Assembly: GCA_963971535.1 (NCBI GenBank)
Contig: OZ020589.1
Location: forward strand, 72,627,520-72,691,519
From: Notolepis coatsorum
Taxonomy: Eukaryota; Chordata; Actinopteri; Aulopiformes; Paralepididae
DNA: 64,000 nucleotides
Reading direction: 5' to 3'
Position numbers and translations under genes: made by a program. This document shows, piece by piece, positions 24,102-36,100 of the stretch. How positions within the stretch are numbered: the stretch's first letter is position 1; every line of letters begins with the position of its first letter. The notes beneath the pieces are model-generated. The model had not been told where the DNA came from, ran no database searches, and saw only the letters and a list, made by a program, of their open reading frames with translations.

Positions 24102-27100
24102 TACACACACACACGCACACACACACTGTGACACACACACACACACACACACGCACACACACACACTCCTGTCTGCAACAGCGGGGGAGTCAGACTGAGA
24201 GAGAAGCAGCGCTGTTTTAAGTGAGCATGGTCTATTGAATTGATTGATTGGTTGATTGCTAATTTTATTACTGTACCCCTGGTTTCCAACTGGTTAAGTT
24301 TAGGCTAAAAGAAATAAATAAAAAAATAGGGCAAAGAAAACGTTTTTTTCCTATAGGGCAAAGAAAACGTTTTAATTTGTTTTACCTACTTTATATTCTG
24401 CATCTGGTAATAAAATTTTCAATCAATCATTCCAATAATACACAGTTGGATGTGTTAGTTGGTTGGATGCACTTCAAGCTGCTTCCACATGAGGCAACTT
24501 CTCTCAATCATTCCAATAATACACAGTTGGATGTGTTAGTTTGGTTGGATGCACTTCAAGCTGCTTCCACATGGAGTTGTGGGAACTACTTTTTCTGGCG
24601 GATGGTTTTTTCAATAAATCTTCGATTAATGTGTGTTTATTGTATAGAAATAAGGTTGGATGAATCTGGCAGTTGTATAAAAGCTTTACACCACGTGCAG
24701 TCGTGATTTGTGACCAATAAACCATGCCTAGGGGGGTCTAACGACCCTCGGCTGCGCCTCGGGCCTAACAACCACCCCTAGGCATGGTTTATTGGTCACA
24801 AACCACTCCTGCGTGTGATGTAATGCTTAATTAATGGGCAATTGTCAAATGTCTCTGTATAAATCACGTTTGTGACTAAGCCATAGAGATGCTGTGTTTA
24901 TTAGCTTTCAGCACGGCAGTTTAGGCTATTATTAGGCATTTCAATTTATTTTCTATTCTTGCGAATAGCATTGTGGACATTTTCTAATGCTCGTATAAGG
25001 AACTATAGTCACAGGAGCCGGCATGGCTCGTCCGGCGAGTGTTGGCATCGGCGGCGTGACCGTGGCGGGAGCCGCTGCGGCACGCGACGCCGGCCGCCAC
25101 AACCGTCGGCGGTCACGGTGGGGATCTCCGTCGGCCGCCGCCAGCTGGAGCCGCGGCTCGCCGGCTGGAGCCGCGTCTCGCCGGCTGTGCGGGCTGGCGC
25201 CGGCCGTGTTCGCCCCGTGCGGGGTGTGCTGGCCGGCCGGTGCTGGTCAACGAAGATCCTCACCGCGACTGCCGATGGTTATGATAACTAATTGGCGCGG
25301 TGGGGATCTTTGTTGGTTGGTGTTGGCTGGCTGGCGCACCCCGCGTGGAGCTGCGGCTCTGGTCAGGGCTGGCCGGCCGGCGTCGGTCGGCGGGGATCCT
25401 CACTGCGACTGCTGATGGCCACGATGGCCGGCGCCGCGTGCTGCGGTGGCTCCTGTCGGCGCTGCGGTCGTGCCGTCGATGCCAACGTTCGCTGGACGGG
25501 CCATGCCGGCTCTCGTCTCAACTAGAGTTTGTTGTTCTTCATTCCAGAAGGTTGCTTCCGGTAAACTAGCGCAACGTCACCATTGACAGCAGCGCTGTGC
25601 TCCAATAAGGCATTCGCATGCATAAATGAATAAATAAAAAAAGTAAATTTTTTTCCCCCAAACGCAGTATAGTATCATTTCGAACACTCTAGTATTGCGG
25701 TACTATACTAATACCTGTATACCGTGCAACCCTAGTGTTGGGTCCTGTAAATACATAATCCATGCGTTTTCCGGGCCGGCGAGCACAATCGATCCTTCAG
25801 TTGGCTTGATGGAAAAGTAAAATGAGGAAACTGCCCCCCCCCCCCCCCCCCCCCCCTTCAGCAGTGTAAAGTAATGGGGTGCAGTTACACAGGGAGAGAC
25901 GATAGGAGGCGGTATCTTCCCAATTGAGCTCAGAGAGACTGCAGCACTAACCCGAGGCTCGATTGATGAAATATGAATTCAAATCGCCAATAAAAAAAAT
26001 ACGACAAACAAACGCTATATAGCGTCGGGGGTACTCAAAGGTCGGCATGAACTAACGACAAAACGTGTCCGTGGCACTCAATGTGTTAATAGTGGCCGTG
26101 CACAAAATGTTTGTAGTTCTCTTTCTTCCAACATGGCTGTTTGTAACCTGTAATTGAAAGAAAATGCCAAATATCTGTGCAGTAGGAAAAACACTGGAAC
26201 AGCCTGATTTTACTATTCCATCATGACATGACTATCAACACTATAGCAAATTTACACCATTTGAATACCTTGCTATTGAGCTCAAAGCTGAACCGTCTTT
26301 GCTCATCACATTATACCAGATTTAGATTATTTTATTGTCATAGCTTTAAAAAAAAATTACTTGCATTCAGAAAGATGTGAGATGCTTGTTTTTCCCAGAC
26401 TCTTTCAGCGCCAGAGGCCTAGCCCTTAGTTCCTACTGCGCCACCACTCTAAGAGATAGGGCTGCGTGGCAGTGTTTGCAGGGCTATATCTATATTCTAT
26501 ATTATAGCTATGGATACAATACTATGGCTCATTTGACATCAACTATCCATCGTTCAATATGTGAAAGAATAAATTTTTTCATGTATACGTTCGTGTGTTA
26601 TACCGTGGTGATTGTGAATATAAGTATAGTTTCAGAGTGATCCTGGCTAATTCCAGGAAACGGCGCTGTTACGACCCTGGCTCAAAGGCACGCAACCTAT
26701 GTGCAAAACCGACACCAAAACCTGTGTGTTAACTCAAGTGCTACTATATCAAGGAATTACTAGTGTAAACTAAAGGATAAGGACTGGAAGAACGTGACTA
26801 TCTATCTGTTAACCCACACTCTTCTAAACACAGACCCTGCATGTGTGTTACCAGGGCTGGTTTTAAAGCTCCCAGCAGGTAACCAATCGGCACTAATTGG
26901 CAGCCCTCACCTGCATGCCCCGTGACACAGGAGTGATCAGGCCTGCCTGCACAGTGACACAGGAGTGATCAGGCTCCTGGTACATAACACCTCCCCCACC
27001 AAACTGGTTGCCCCAGAGGCAACCACCACACAACAACCCATAAAAAAAAAAAAAGAAAAAAAAACTGTGACCCATTAGTTGTCAGGGCCACCACCACAAC

Positions 27101-30100
27101 AGCGATAGCGGGTACCACAAACACCGGTACTATGACCGTGAGAGGGCGTCTGCTAGCACGTTGTCCCTCCCACGAATGTGGCGAATATCCAAGTTATACG
27201 CTTGGAGGAACAAACTCCATCGCATCAAACGATGGTTCGAGTTCACCATGCTGCGAGGAAAAACCAAAGGGTTATGGTCTGTATACACAACAAGGGGTAA
27301 ACTGGAGGATCCAACGTAAACATCAAAATGGTTCAAGGCAAGAACCAAAGCGAGCGCCTCCTTCTCTATAGTAGAGTAGTGCAGTTGATGCCTGTCAAAC
27401 TTTTTAGAAAAGTAGCACACTGGGTGCTCTACCTCTAATGCATCCTCTTGCAGGAGGACGGCTCCAGCACCGAGGTCACTAGCATCCACTGCCAACTTGA
27501 ATGGCAGTTGAAAATCGGGAGCTGACAGAACGGGAGCGCTAATCAGAATACCCTTGATGCTCTCAAAAGACTGTTGACAAGTCTCAGTCCACACGAAAGG
27601 TACCTTAGGACTGAGCAGATTGGTCAAAGGGGCAACAACAGAAGCAAAGTTCCTACAGAAACTCCTATAGTACCCTGCCATACCTAGGAAGCGCTTTAAC
27701 TCCCGCCTGGTGGTGGGAGCAGGGAAGCCCACTATAGCCTCCACCTTAGCTGCAATGGGGCACACATGCCCACGTCCAACCACCTTACCCAGGTAGGTAA
27801 CCGTGGCCTGTCCAAATTCACATTTTGCAAGGTTAACTGTCAAGTTAGCATCACCCAACCGCTTGAACACTTCCGCCAGATGCTCCACATGTTGTGACCA
27901 AGAGGAACTGTGGATAACCAGGTCATCCAGATATGCCTCACAGAACGCTACCCCGGCCAGGACCTTGTTCACTAGTCGCTGAAACGTCGCTGGGGCATTT
28001 CGCATGCCAAAGGCCATCACTGTATACTGGCAGAAACTCTGGTGTGACAAAAGCGGATATCTCACGTGCTCGCGGAGTAAGCGGAACCTGCCAGTATCCC
28101 TTTAGCAAATCCAATTTACTTACAAAGGCTGCTGAACCCACCCGATCGATACAGTCGTCCATCCGAGGAAGAGGGTACGAGTCCGGCTTGGTTACTGCAT
28201 TAACTTTACGGAAGTCAGTACAGAACCGATGAGTGCAGCCAGTCTGGCTTATCAACAAGCAGGCAGGGGGAGCTCCACGCACTAGAACTGGGCTCCGCAA
28301 TGCCATGTCTCACCATATAGTCTACTTCCTTACTCAAGATCCGTCGTTTTTCCGGATTCACCCTGTAGGCATGTTGCTTAATTGGCCCTGCACTACCAAC
28401 ATCAATGTCATGCTCGAGTACATTAGTACGACTAGGGACATCAGAAAACAAACGTATATGCCGTCTAAGTAGGCGCACCACATCCGTACGCTCAGGAAGT
28501 GGTAAGTACGAGAGGTGTGAGTCCAAGTCACCTAGTATCTGGGTGTTTGGCAACCTGCCCTGAGAAATCTCCTTCGACACAGAACAGTCGGCTACAATAG
28601 GAGATGCAGAAACTGTTAGAACAGCCACAGGCTTGACCCCTGACTGGTCAATCTGAGCCCTATCATTTTACGCCTTCAACATATTGACGTGACATAATCT
28701 ACTCTTGCGCCTGCGGTCGGGAGTCTTAAAGGAAAACTCCAACATTTTGGGAAATTAGCTTATTTAACATCTTCCCTGGAGTTAGACAAGAAGATGCATA
28801 CCTTTTTTGTCTCTGTGCGTGCATTTAGCTTAGGGAACAGTCGCTCTGTTAGCGTAGCTTAGCTTCATCACTGGAAGTGGGGGAGGGTTTGAGCCTGACG
28901 TTCCCTACAGTGCCCTACAGTCACGAAATACACTCCAAATACAACTCCAAAACGTTCCTGTAAACATGTTGTGACCTATGTATTTACCACGTGGAGAAAT
29001 TAAAAATAATTGAATTCGACAATTATGTTTTCTAAGCAGATATACTCTGAACTATTTTTTGCCGAACGACTCCTCTCTGAGCGCAGTCAGTGATTTCTAC
29101 GTGAAGCCGTGTTTGTTTACATTCTCATTCATTCAAAGGATCCGAACCGATTGAAGTTTATGGATACCATGACTTAAAATCATCTTACCTTGACGATTAA
29201 AAGCCTCCCCAATTTAGAAAACAGTAATCCAGTGGCCGGTTAGGTGGCCGAGCGGAGATTGCGTTCGTCACCAGCCCCGGAGCTGAGCTGGATTTGCCTG
29301 TTCGAATCCAGCTCACAGCTCCGGGGTTGTCACCAGCTTGGCTGGCCGTCTGCACTGATACAATTGGCTGTATCAGAGGGTGGGAGAAGCTGGCGGGGTG
29401 GGTCCGGGTCGTTGTAAACAGCGACTCCTACAGTTCGGTCGGGGCGCCTACTAAGCGCGGATTGGACGTGAGGGGGATAGTGTGGTCCTCCCACACGCTA
29501 CGCCCTCTCAATGAGAATCCGCGCTGCCAGGTGAAAAGAAGCGGTGATTGGCTGGACGTGTGTCGGAGGAAGCACGTGGTAGCCTCCACTCTCCCAGATG
29601 ATCTGACTGTGGGGGGTAAGTGCGCAGCGACCAGGAAGGGACTGGGAATTGGCATACGACTAACATTGGGATGGGAGAAAAATCGGAGGAAAATGGAGGG
29701 GGAAAAAGACAAATAAAAAAAAAAGAAAACAGTAATCCAATGGCTGGTATTGATATACTACTAACTACTGCACGCTAACGGAGCTAACCGGACACTCAAG
29801 CAGATAACGAGAGCAATGACTTCTGTAACTGAGGGGTACAATTCCCTGACTGTATTGTTAGATATGATACTTACTACCACTACCTCTTGTACTTTAGACT
29901 CTGGCCACCCAGTACTAGGTATAAATAATTATGATAAACACTCCCATCTGATGAAACGGATCCAACACAAATATACCAAGTCGAAAGTCTGCGTTTATTA
30001 ATAATACATAGCAAAAGGTATGTACAACGATCACTTAATTACATTTATGATTTGAAATAGTATGCACTTTTATGGCAAATGAGTATTCGTAGGTAGATCA

Positions 30101-33100
30101 ATATCGAATGTCCAATCTCTGATTGCGCAGGAAGCAAATATACAACCTGGAATATTTAGGGAACAATAGCAATGATACTTGAATGATTATATAGCTGGAT
30201 ACACTAGGGGAAGGTTCCGACTGCTTGTAGGACAGCTGGAGGGGGGGGGGGTAGAGTCTGGCTGTATCCCGTCTGGCCGAGGGTATCCTGGGAGAGCCCA
30301 CAGTTGTGCGACCCGGTGCCCAGCGATCCTCGATCCACAGATGAAAGCAGTTGGACTCTCTGTGGCCGGCGTCCTCCGGTCCACGATGGAGAGACGTGAG
30401 GCGACCTCGTCGTGTAGAGCGTCTTCTCACCTGTCGTCCTCTCCGGGGGGGGGGGTATTTCCAACACACCGCAGTGTTGGCCTTTATCCATAGAATAATC
30501 AAAGTACTCAAAGCATAATCCAAGCCGGGGAAGGCTAGCCGTCGTCGGTAGAATAATCCAATATACAGGTCCACTCGCTCTTTGGCCTGGAGCTCCTCGG
30601 GTGCAGCTTCACGTGGGGTCAACCACCCTGGATAAGCGTCCAGCTGATGCCCGAAACGATGGGGGTGCTGATTACTATAGAACTCTTACCGCACGAGGCA
30701 CTACATATGAATAGACTATTATTAGCTTAATAGAATACGTCCAACTCGACGATATAGTGCCAAATATGACTATTCAAATATTAATATACACGATGTCTCA
30801 ATGCCGATACTGGGCCGAATTGGCCTTACTGCCCACACGTGGTTCGCGGGGAGGCTTTTGCGTCTGTCACTCTGTTGGAGGGTAAGGAACTGGACTAAAA
30901 GAAAGCTCTACTTTAATAGCGCAGTATATATACGCACTATGAACAAATAGTACCATTAGTGGTGCGGTAGACATATTCCTACGCGGAACTAGGACTTGTC
31001 CATACATGTTGAGCGGTACGATTGAACCTGGTCTGAGGGGTATGGCGACCTGGCACCAAGGTCTCGTCCAATGGTAGAATGGAGACTATTATGGGATGTT
31101 CAGTAGACTAGAAGGGATATTCAATGCATATTGTACAAGGAATATACAAGGGATATCAGGGGATATACAAATACAATTAAATATATATATATAAATAAAT
31201 ATATATATTCGGTTTAATCTGATCCTTCAGAACAGCCGCCCCCTAATTGGTCCCAACCCAATTAGTTAAGCAGAGACAGATTAACCGCACTGTCTACCGC
31301 TCAAGGGTTCGCTGTAAGGGTCAGTCAACTCACAAAGTCATAGGGTCATGGTCATCATCGATTGTGTCTGGGAGTCGGGGCAGTTCTATGAGCCTCGCCA
31401 CAGGACGGGTGTAAATGCGCCCCCTGGACGAGTACTTCAGCTGCTCGGACCTTGCCATCGGCACCGGTGATCACTTTGCTTACGCGGCCAGCCGGCCACA
31501 TAGCTCTGGGTAGTGACTGGTCAATAATCATGACGACTGTTCCTTCCGTCAAATTGTCTCTCTCTTTTACCCACTTCTGGCGGGTCTGTAGAGACGGTAG
31601 GTAGTGCAGTAGGAAACTGCTCCAAAACTTGTCGGCTAATACTTGGCTGTACCTCCACATTCGTCGGCCGTTCGCTTCTTCAGGCCGGTACATTGTCTGG
31701 GGTAACGCGGGATCTAGCCGCCCCATCAGGAGGGTGTTGGGGGTGACTGGGTCGACATCTGCTACATCACTGGAGACGTAACCGAGGGGCTTTGAGTTCA
31801 ATACTCCCTCAATCTCCATGAGGACTGTCATTAGGACTTCTTCCGCCACAGTCTGGGCCCCAAGTACTGCGTACAGGGCTGTCTTTATAGAACGTACTTC
31901 TCGTTCCCAAGTTCCACCGAAGTGGGGTGCGTTTGGGGGGTTGAATTGGAAGTCAATCTGGGCTGGAGCGAGGTGGGTCTTAAGTTCTGGGCCCATAGCT
32001 TGGAAGCTCTCCCTCAGCTCTCTTTCTCCGCCTTTGAAGTTTGTCCCGTGATCGGACAATAATGTAGACGGTTTTCCTTTCCGTGATGTGAATCTTCGGA
32101 AGGCCATAAGGAATGAGTCTGCGCTCATGGTCGGAAGGAGCTCGATATGTATCGCTCTGGTGGTCATGCATTTGAATACAATACCCCACCGCTTCTCGGT
32201 GCCTCTTCCTTTCTTTATGTGCAGCGGGCCAAAACAGTCCATGCCTGTTGAGTGGAATGGCTTGTCGCCGAGTCGGAGGCGACATGGAGGTAGGTCAGCC
32301 ATCCGTGGTATGCTGGGCTGCGCGCGCCACTTTCGGCAGTCTAGACAGGTTCGCTGGAAGCGTCGCACCGCCTCTCTTCCTTGAAGTATCCAGTAACGAC
32401 GTCTGATTTCCGCGAAGACTCTCTCTGCTCCTGCGTGGTGTACATCCTCGTCGTATTTCGTTATAATCAGCTCTGTGACCTTGTGTCGGCTGTTCAATAC
32501 GATCGGGTACTTAATGTCATCCGGTAAATTGGGGGCTCTCCGCAGGCGACCACCCACTCTGATGATGGTATGTGTGTCACTCTCGGGGGCCAGATGAATC
32601 AATCTGCTGTCTGATGGGACGGGCTTTCCTCCCTGTAGACAGTCTAGTTCATCGGGGAACGAGTCTCTCTGGGCTCGTTGCAGTAGAAGCAGTTCTGCTT
32701 CCTCGTAGTCAGCTGCTGACATATCAGCGGGGGACTTAATCTCTGGGTGGTGCCGCAGGAATGTCCGTTGCTGCGCACTCTCTATGGTAATGCAATCGTC
32801 TATGTTGGGGTCTGCGGAGACAACAGTGCTCAATCCACAGAACATGGGTTTCTTATTCTCAGCCTCCTCGTCACTTGCTTCCCTCGGGGTGGGCGTGGGC
32901 CAATCTCCTTCCGGGAGCTTGAGGAATGCTGGTCCGTCACTGTAGATGTTATGACGGGTTAAGTCATCTAGGGACATTCCCCGGGTGATGACGTCAGCTG
33001 GGTTGTGTTTTGTATCAACATAGCGCCAGTTTGCTTCTCCGGTTAACTCTCCGGTTAACTCTTGAATCTCAGTGACTCTGACTCCCACGAAGACTTTGTA

Positions 33101-36100
33101 TTTGCATGAATCCGATTTGATCCAGGCGAGTATTGTCGTGGAATCTGACCACAGGATTGTTCTATGCACCGGAATGGTGAGCTCACGTTGGATGAGCGTG
33201 GCTAGATGCGCTCCTGCGAGGGTTTGCGCAGAGCTCTAGACGTGGGATAGACTGTTGCTTGCGTGGGGCTATTCTCGAGCGGGCGAGGATGAATGCTGTG
33301 TAGATCTCTCCCCCCTCTTCTTGGGCCCGCAAGTAGGCTACTGATCCGTAGGCGACCTCGGAGGCGTCACTGAAGACGTGTATATCCATTTTACATGTCT
33401 CTGGCCTCACCGTGGGTGGGAAGTAGCTTCGGCGTATATTAACGCCTGGGAGTGAGTGGAGTTCCATCTCCCACTCTCTCCAGGTGGATGCAAGGTGTGC
33501 GGGAATGGGGTCGTCCCAGCCCTGGTCCTTGTCCCACAATGCTCGTACAATCATCTTTGCCCTGGTGGTGTACGGTAGTATACATCCTAACGGGTCATAT
33601 TGTCGGGCGAGTGTTCTGTACACACTCCGTCTGGTGGTCGGTATTGCCGTCGACCTTCCCTGCTCCGTGGTCAGGGGTTTGTGTCTATAGTGGAGCGAAT
33701 CTGTTTTGAAGCGCCACACTAGTCCTAGTGTCATCTCTTGGGCTTCTCCTGGGATTGTGGCCATCCAGGTCTCGCTGCTCGCTGCCTTGTCCTCGGAGGA
33801 GAGGCTGCGCAGTACGTGCGGATCGCTGCTGGCCCACTGCCTGAGATCAAAGCCGCCTTTGATCAGAGAGGCGCGGAGTTTAAGTAGGAGAGCCTCGGCT
33901 TCTTCCTGGGTCGAAACGCTTTGTTGACAGTTATCTACGTAGAAGCTGTTCTTCACACTGTGTCGGACCTCTTCGTCCGCTGCTGGGTCCTCTGCGACAT
34001 GTCTCTGTAGTGCAAATGTAGCACAGCATGGGCTGCATGTAGTTCCGAAAGGGAGGACTTCCCATTGGTAGATGGCTGGGTGCTCATCTCCTGGCCTCTC
34101 TCTCCATAGGAACCGCAACAGGGGCTTGTCCTCCTCTACTAATCTCACCTGCAGGAACATCCCTTTGATATCCCCGCTGATAGCCACCTTGTCCTGGCGG
34201 AAGCGGAGTAGTACGCCTAGTAGGGAGGGGCCGAGTGTAGGACCGGGCAATAGCTCTTTATTCAGATTTTGGGATCCGATCTGGTAGCTGCAGTTAAACA
34301 CGATGCGGTCTTTGCCGTTGTGATGAACCTTGTGGTGGGGCACGTACCACGATTCAGTCGTCTGGTCGGCCTCTTTAATGTCAATCTTTGTGACGTGTCC
34401 CGCTGTGATGAGCTTCTCAATCTCAGCACGGTATACACTTTCTTGGGCGGGGTCCTTGGCTAAGCGCCGCTCTGTGTTTAGTAGGTACCGCTCTGTGGCG
34501 TCTTTCTTTGCGTGAAAGGTAGGCATCCCTTCCCGCCGCAGGAGTGGCGTGGCGTATCTCAACACGCCGCTGACTGGGACTCTCTTTGTTCCCGTCTCGA
34601 GGAGGTTAATGGCGTAGATGTCGTCTTTAGAGCGAATGTCTTTCTTTTCGTTCTTAAAGGGCATTTGTTCTAAGGTCCATAGCCTCTCTACATGCTGCAG
34701 GAGTGCGGTGTCTCCCTCTGTGACTCGGGAGTGGAGACAGCTAGTGGCTGTGGTTCGGTTGAGAGATTTGGCGAGTGGGCCTTGGAGAGTCCATCCTAGG
34801 CGGGTCTCGACTGCTGCAGGACAGCCTCTGGGTCCGGTATGAACCCGGTCTATCGGGACAATGAGGTCTGCATGGTCGGAGCCTATCAACAGTGTCTGGG
34901 TAGCACCGTCTATGAGTGGGATCGGTAGCTTGCGTAGATGTACATATTTCTCCATCAGCTTGGCTACGGGGTATGTGTACCGCGACAGTCCTATTTCTTG
35001 GCTGGTGAAAGCGTCTGTAATCCTGTACCGTCGCTCGGGCTGGCCGCTTGCTGCGATAGAGAATGAGACATTCTCGCCCTTTATCGTTTTCAAATCTCTT
35101 CTTATTGTCCGAATTGTCATTTGGTTTTCGCTCCCCCGCAGCCCTAGCTGGGCCGCAGCGGACGCGAGCAGAAGGGTCTTCTCTGACCCGTCATCAAGGA
35201 CGGCGTAAGTGTCCATGACTTTATTCTGGTAGCTCAATGTCACACGGACTACCTTTAAGAGCACTCTGGCTCCGCTGCTGCTGGCGGGGTCGATGTACAT
35301 GACGCTTGCTTTGCTGCTTGATGGTGCGGGTGGAGGCCGCCGTCTGTTACTGTCGTGGAGTATGTCCAGATGGGCTCCATCGCACCGACTGCACTTTTTC
35401 TTTAAGCGGCATTCGGCTGCCATGTGTGATCGCGCACAGCGAAAACAGCGTCTGTTGGACGTTATCCATTGACTCGCTTCCTCCGCATTCATCTTGGGGA
35501 ATGAGTCACATTGTGACAGCCAGTGTTCTTTCTCACAGTAGGGGCACACTATCTTCCACTTCTCCTTTCTTGAGGGGGTACTGTGGCTCCTACTGCTTGG
35601 CACTGACTCCGAATGGTGCATGACAGTCACCGATCTTCTTCCTTCATTTAGTCTCCTGGTTCCTTCTCTGGAGCCAGGGGTGCTCCGTCCGAATGTATCT
35701 AGCCGTAAGCTGCTGACTTCTCTCGCCAGGAAGTCGGCTAGATCGAGGAGGTTCGGTTCGGGGCCATTAGGGTCTCGGTGGTCTCTCTGCCGCCTAAAGC
35801 GCTCCTGTCGGGCGGGCGGTAGCTTCTCCAAGATCCTCTCTACATTTGAGTTGGCGTATAGTTCATGCCTACCCTTTTCCCTCTGCGCTCCCAGCATCCC
35901 TACCAGGGACTGCACTCTGATGGACAGGTCGTCCAGTGCTCGATTGTCTGTTGCTGGGGGTAGGCGGTCGATGTGCCTGATCTCCTGGATCACGTAATCC
36001 CATATACGTCCATATCTCTGGTCCAACGCTACCAGCGCTGCGGTGTATGGGGTCGTGGAAGTGGCGTAGGCGAGCGCTATGTTGTGCGCGCGGGGTACCT

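Larger units (their letters stand above)
23039..25734. mobile_element. hAT element with TAGGGTTG termini
   Basis: 2696 bp with ends TAGGGTTG / CAACCCTA and the 8-bp duplication GTGTTGGG (23031-23038 and 25735-25742). The inner ends carry GATACC/GGTAT-type motifs typical of fish hATs. No transposase frame is left. The interior has accumulated a CA microsatellite, an 81-bp tandem duplication, a hairpin and a GC-rich inverted repeat. Confidence 0.88.
22460..26089. mobile_element. TTAA-flanked element, CACTTT termini, copy B (split by hAT)
   Basis: Flanked by TTAA (22460-22463 and 26086-26089) with ends CACTTTCAGTGCC and GGCACTCAATGTG. With the hAT 23039-25734 and its duplication removed, 918 bp remain. 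It is clearly homologous to copy C along its length (for example CACTTCAATGATAGCGTTGT). No transposase. Likely a piggyBac-type non-autonomous element. Confidence 0.85.

Noticed and set aside
24959-25569. Several overlapping Arg/Gly/Ala-rich frames on both strands
   Set aside because: Low stop-codon density from high GC plus inverted symmetry; no recognisable domain or splice context.
30098-30622. Open frame of 137-174 codons inside the BEL LTRs (also 8579-8992 and 37778-38293)
   Set aside because: No ATG start, frame depends on the length of a poly-C tract and is broken in the 5' LTR of copy 1; LTR sequence similarity alone explains its recurrence.
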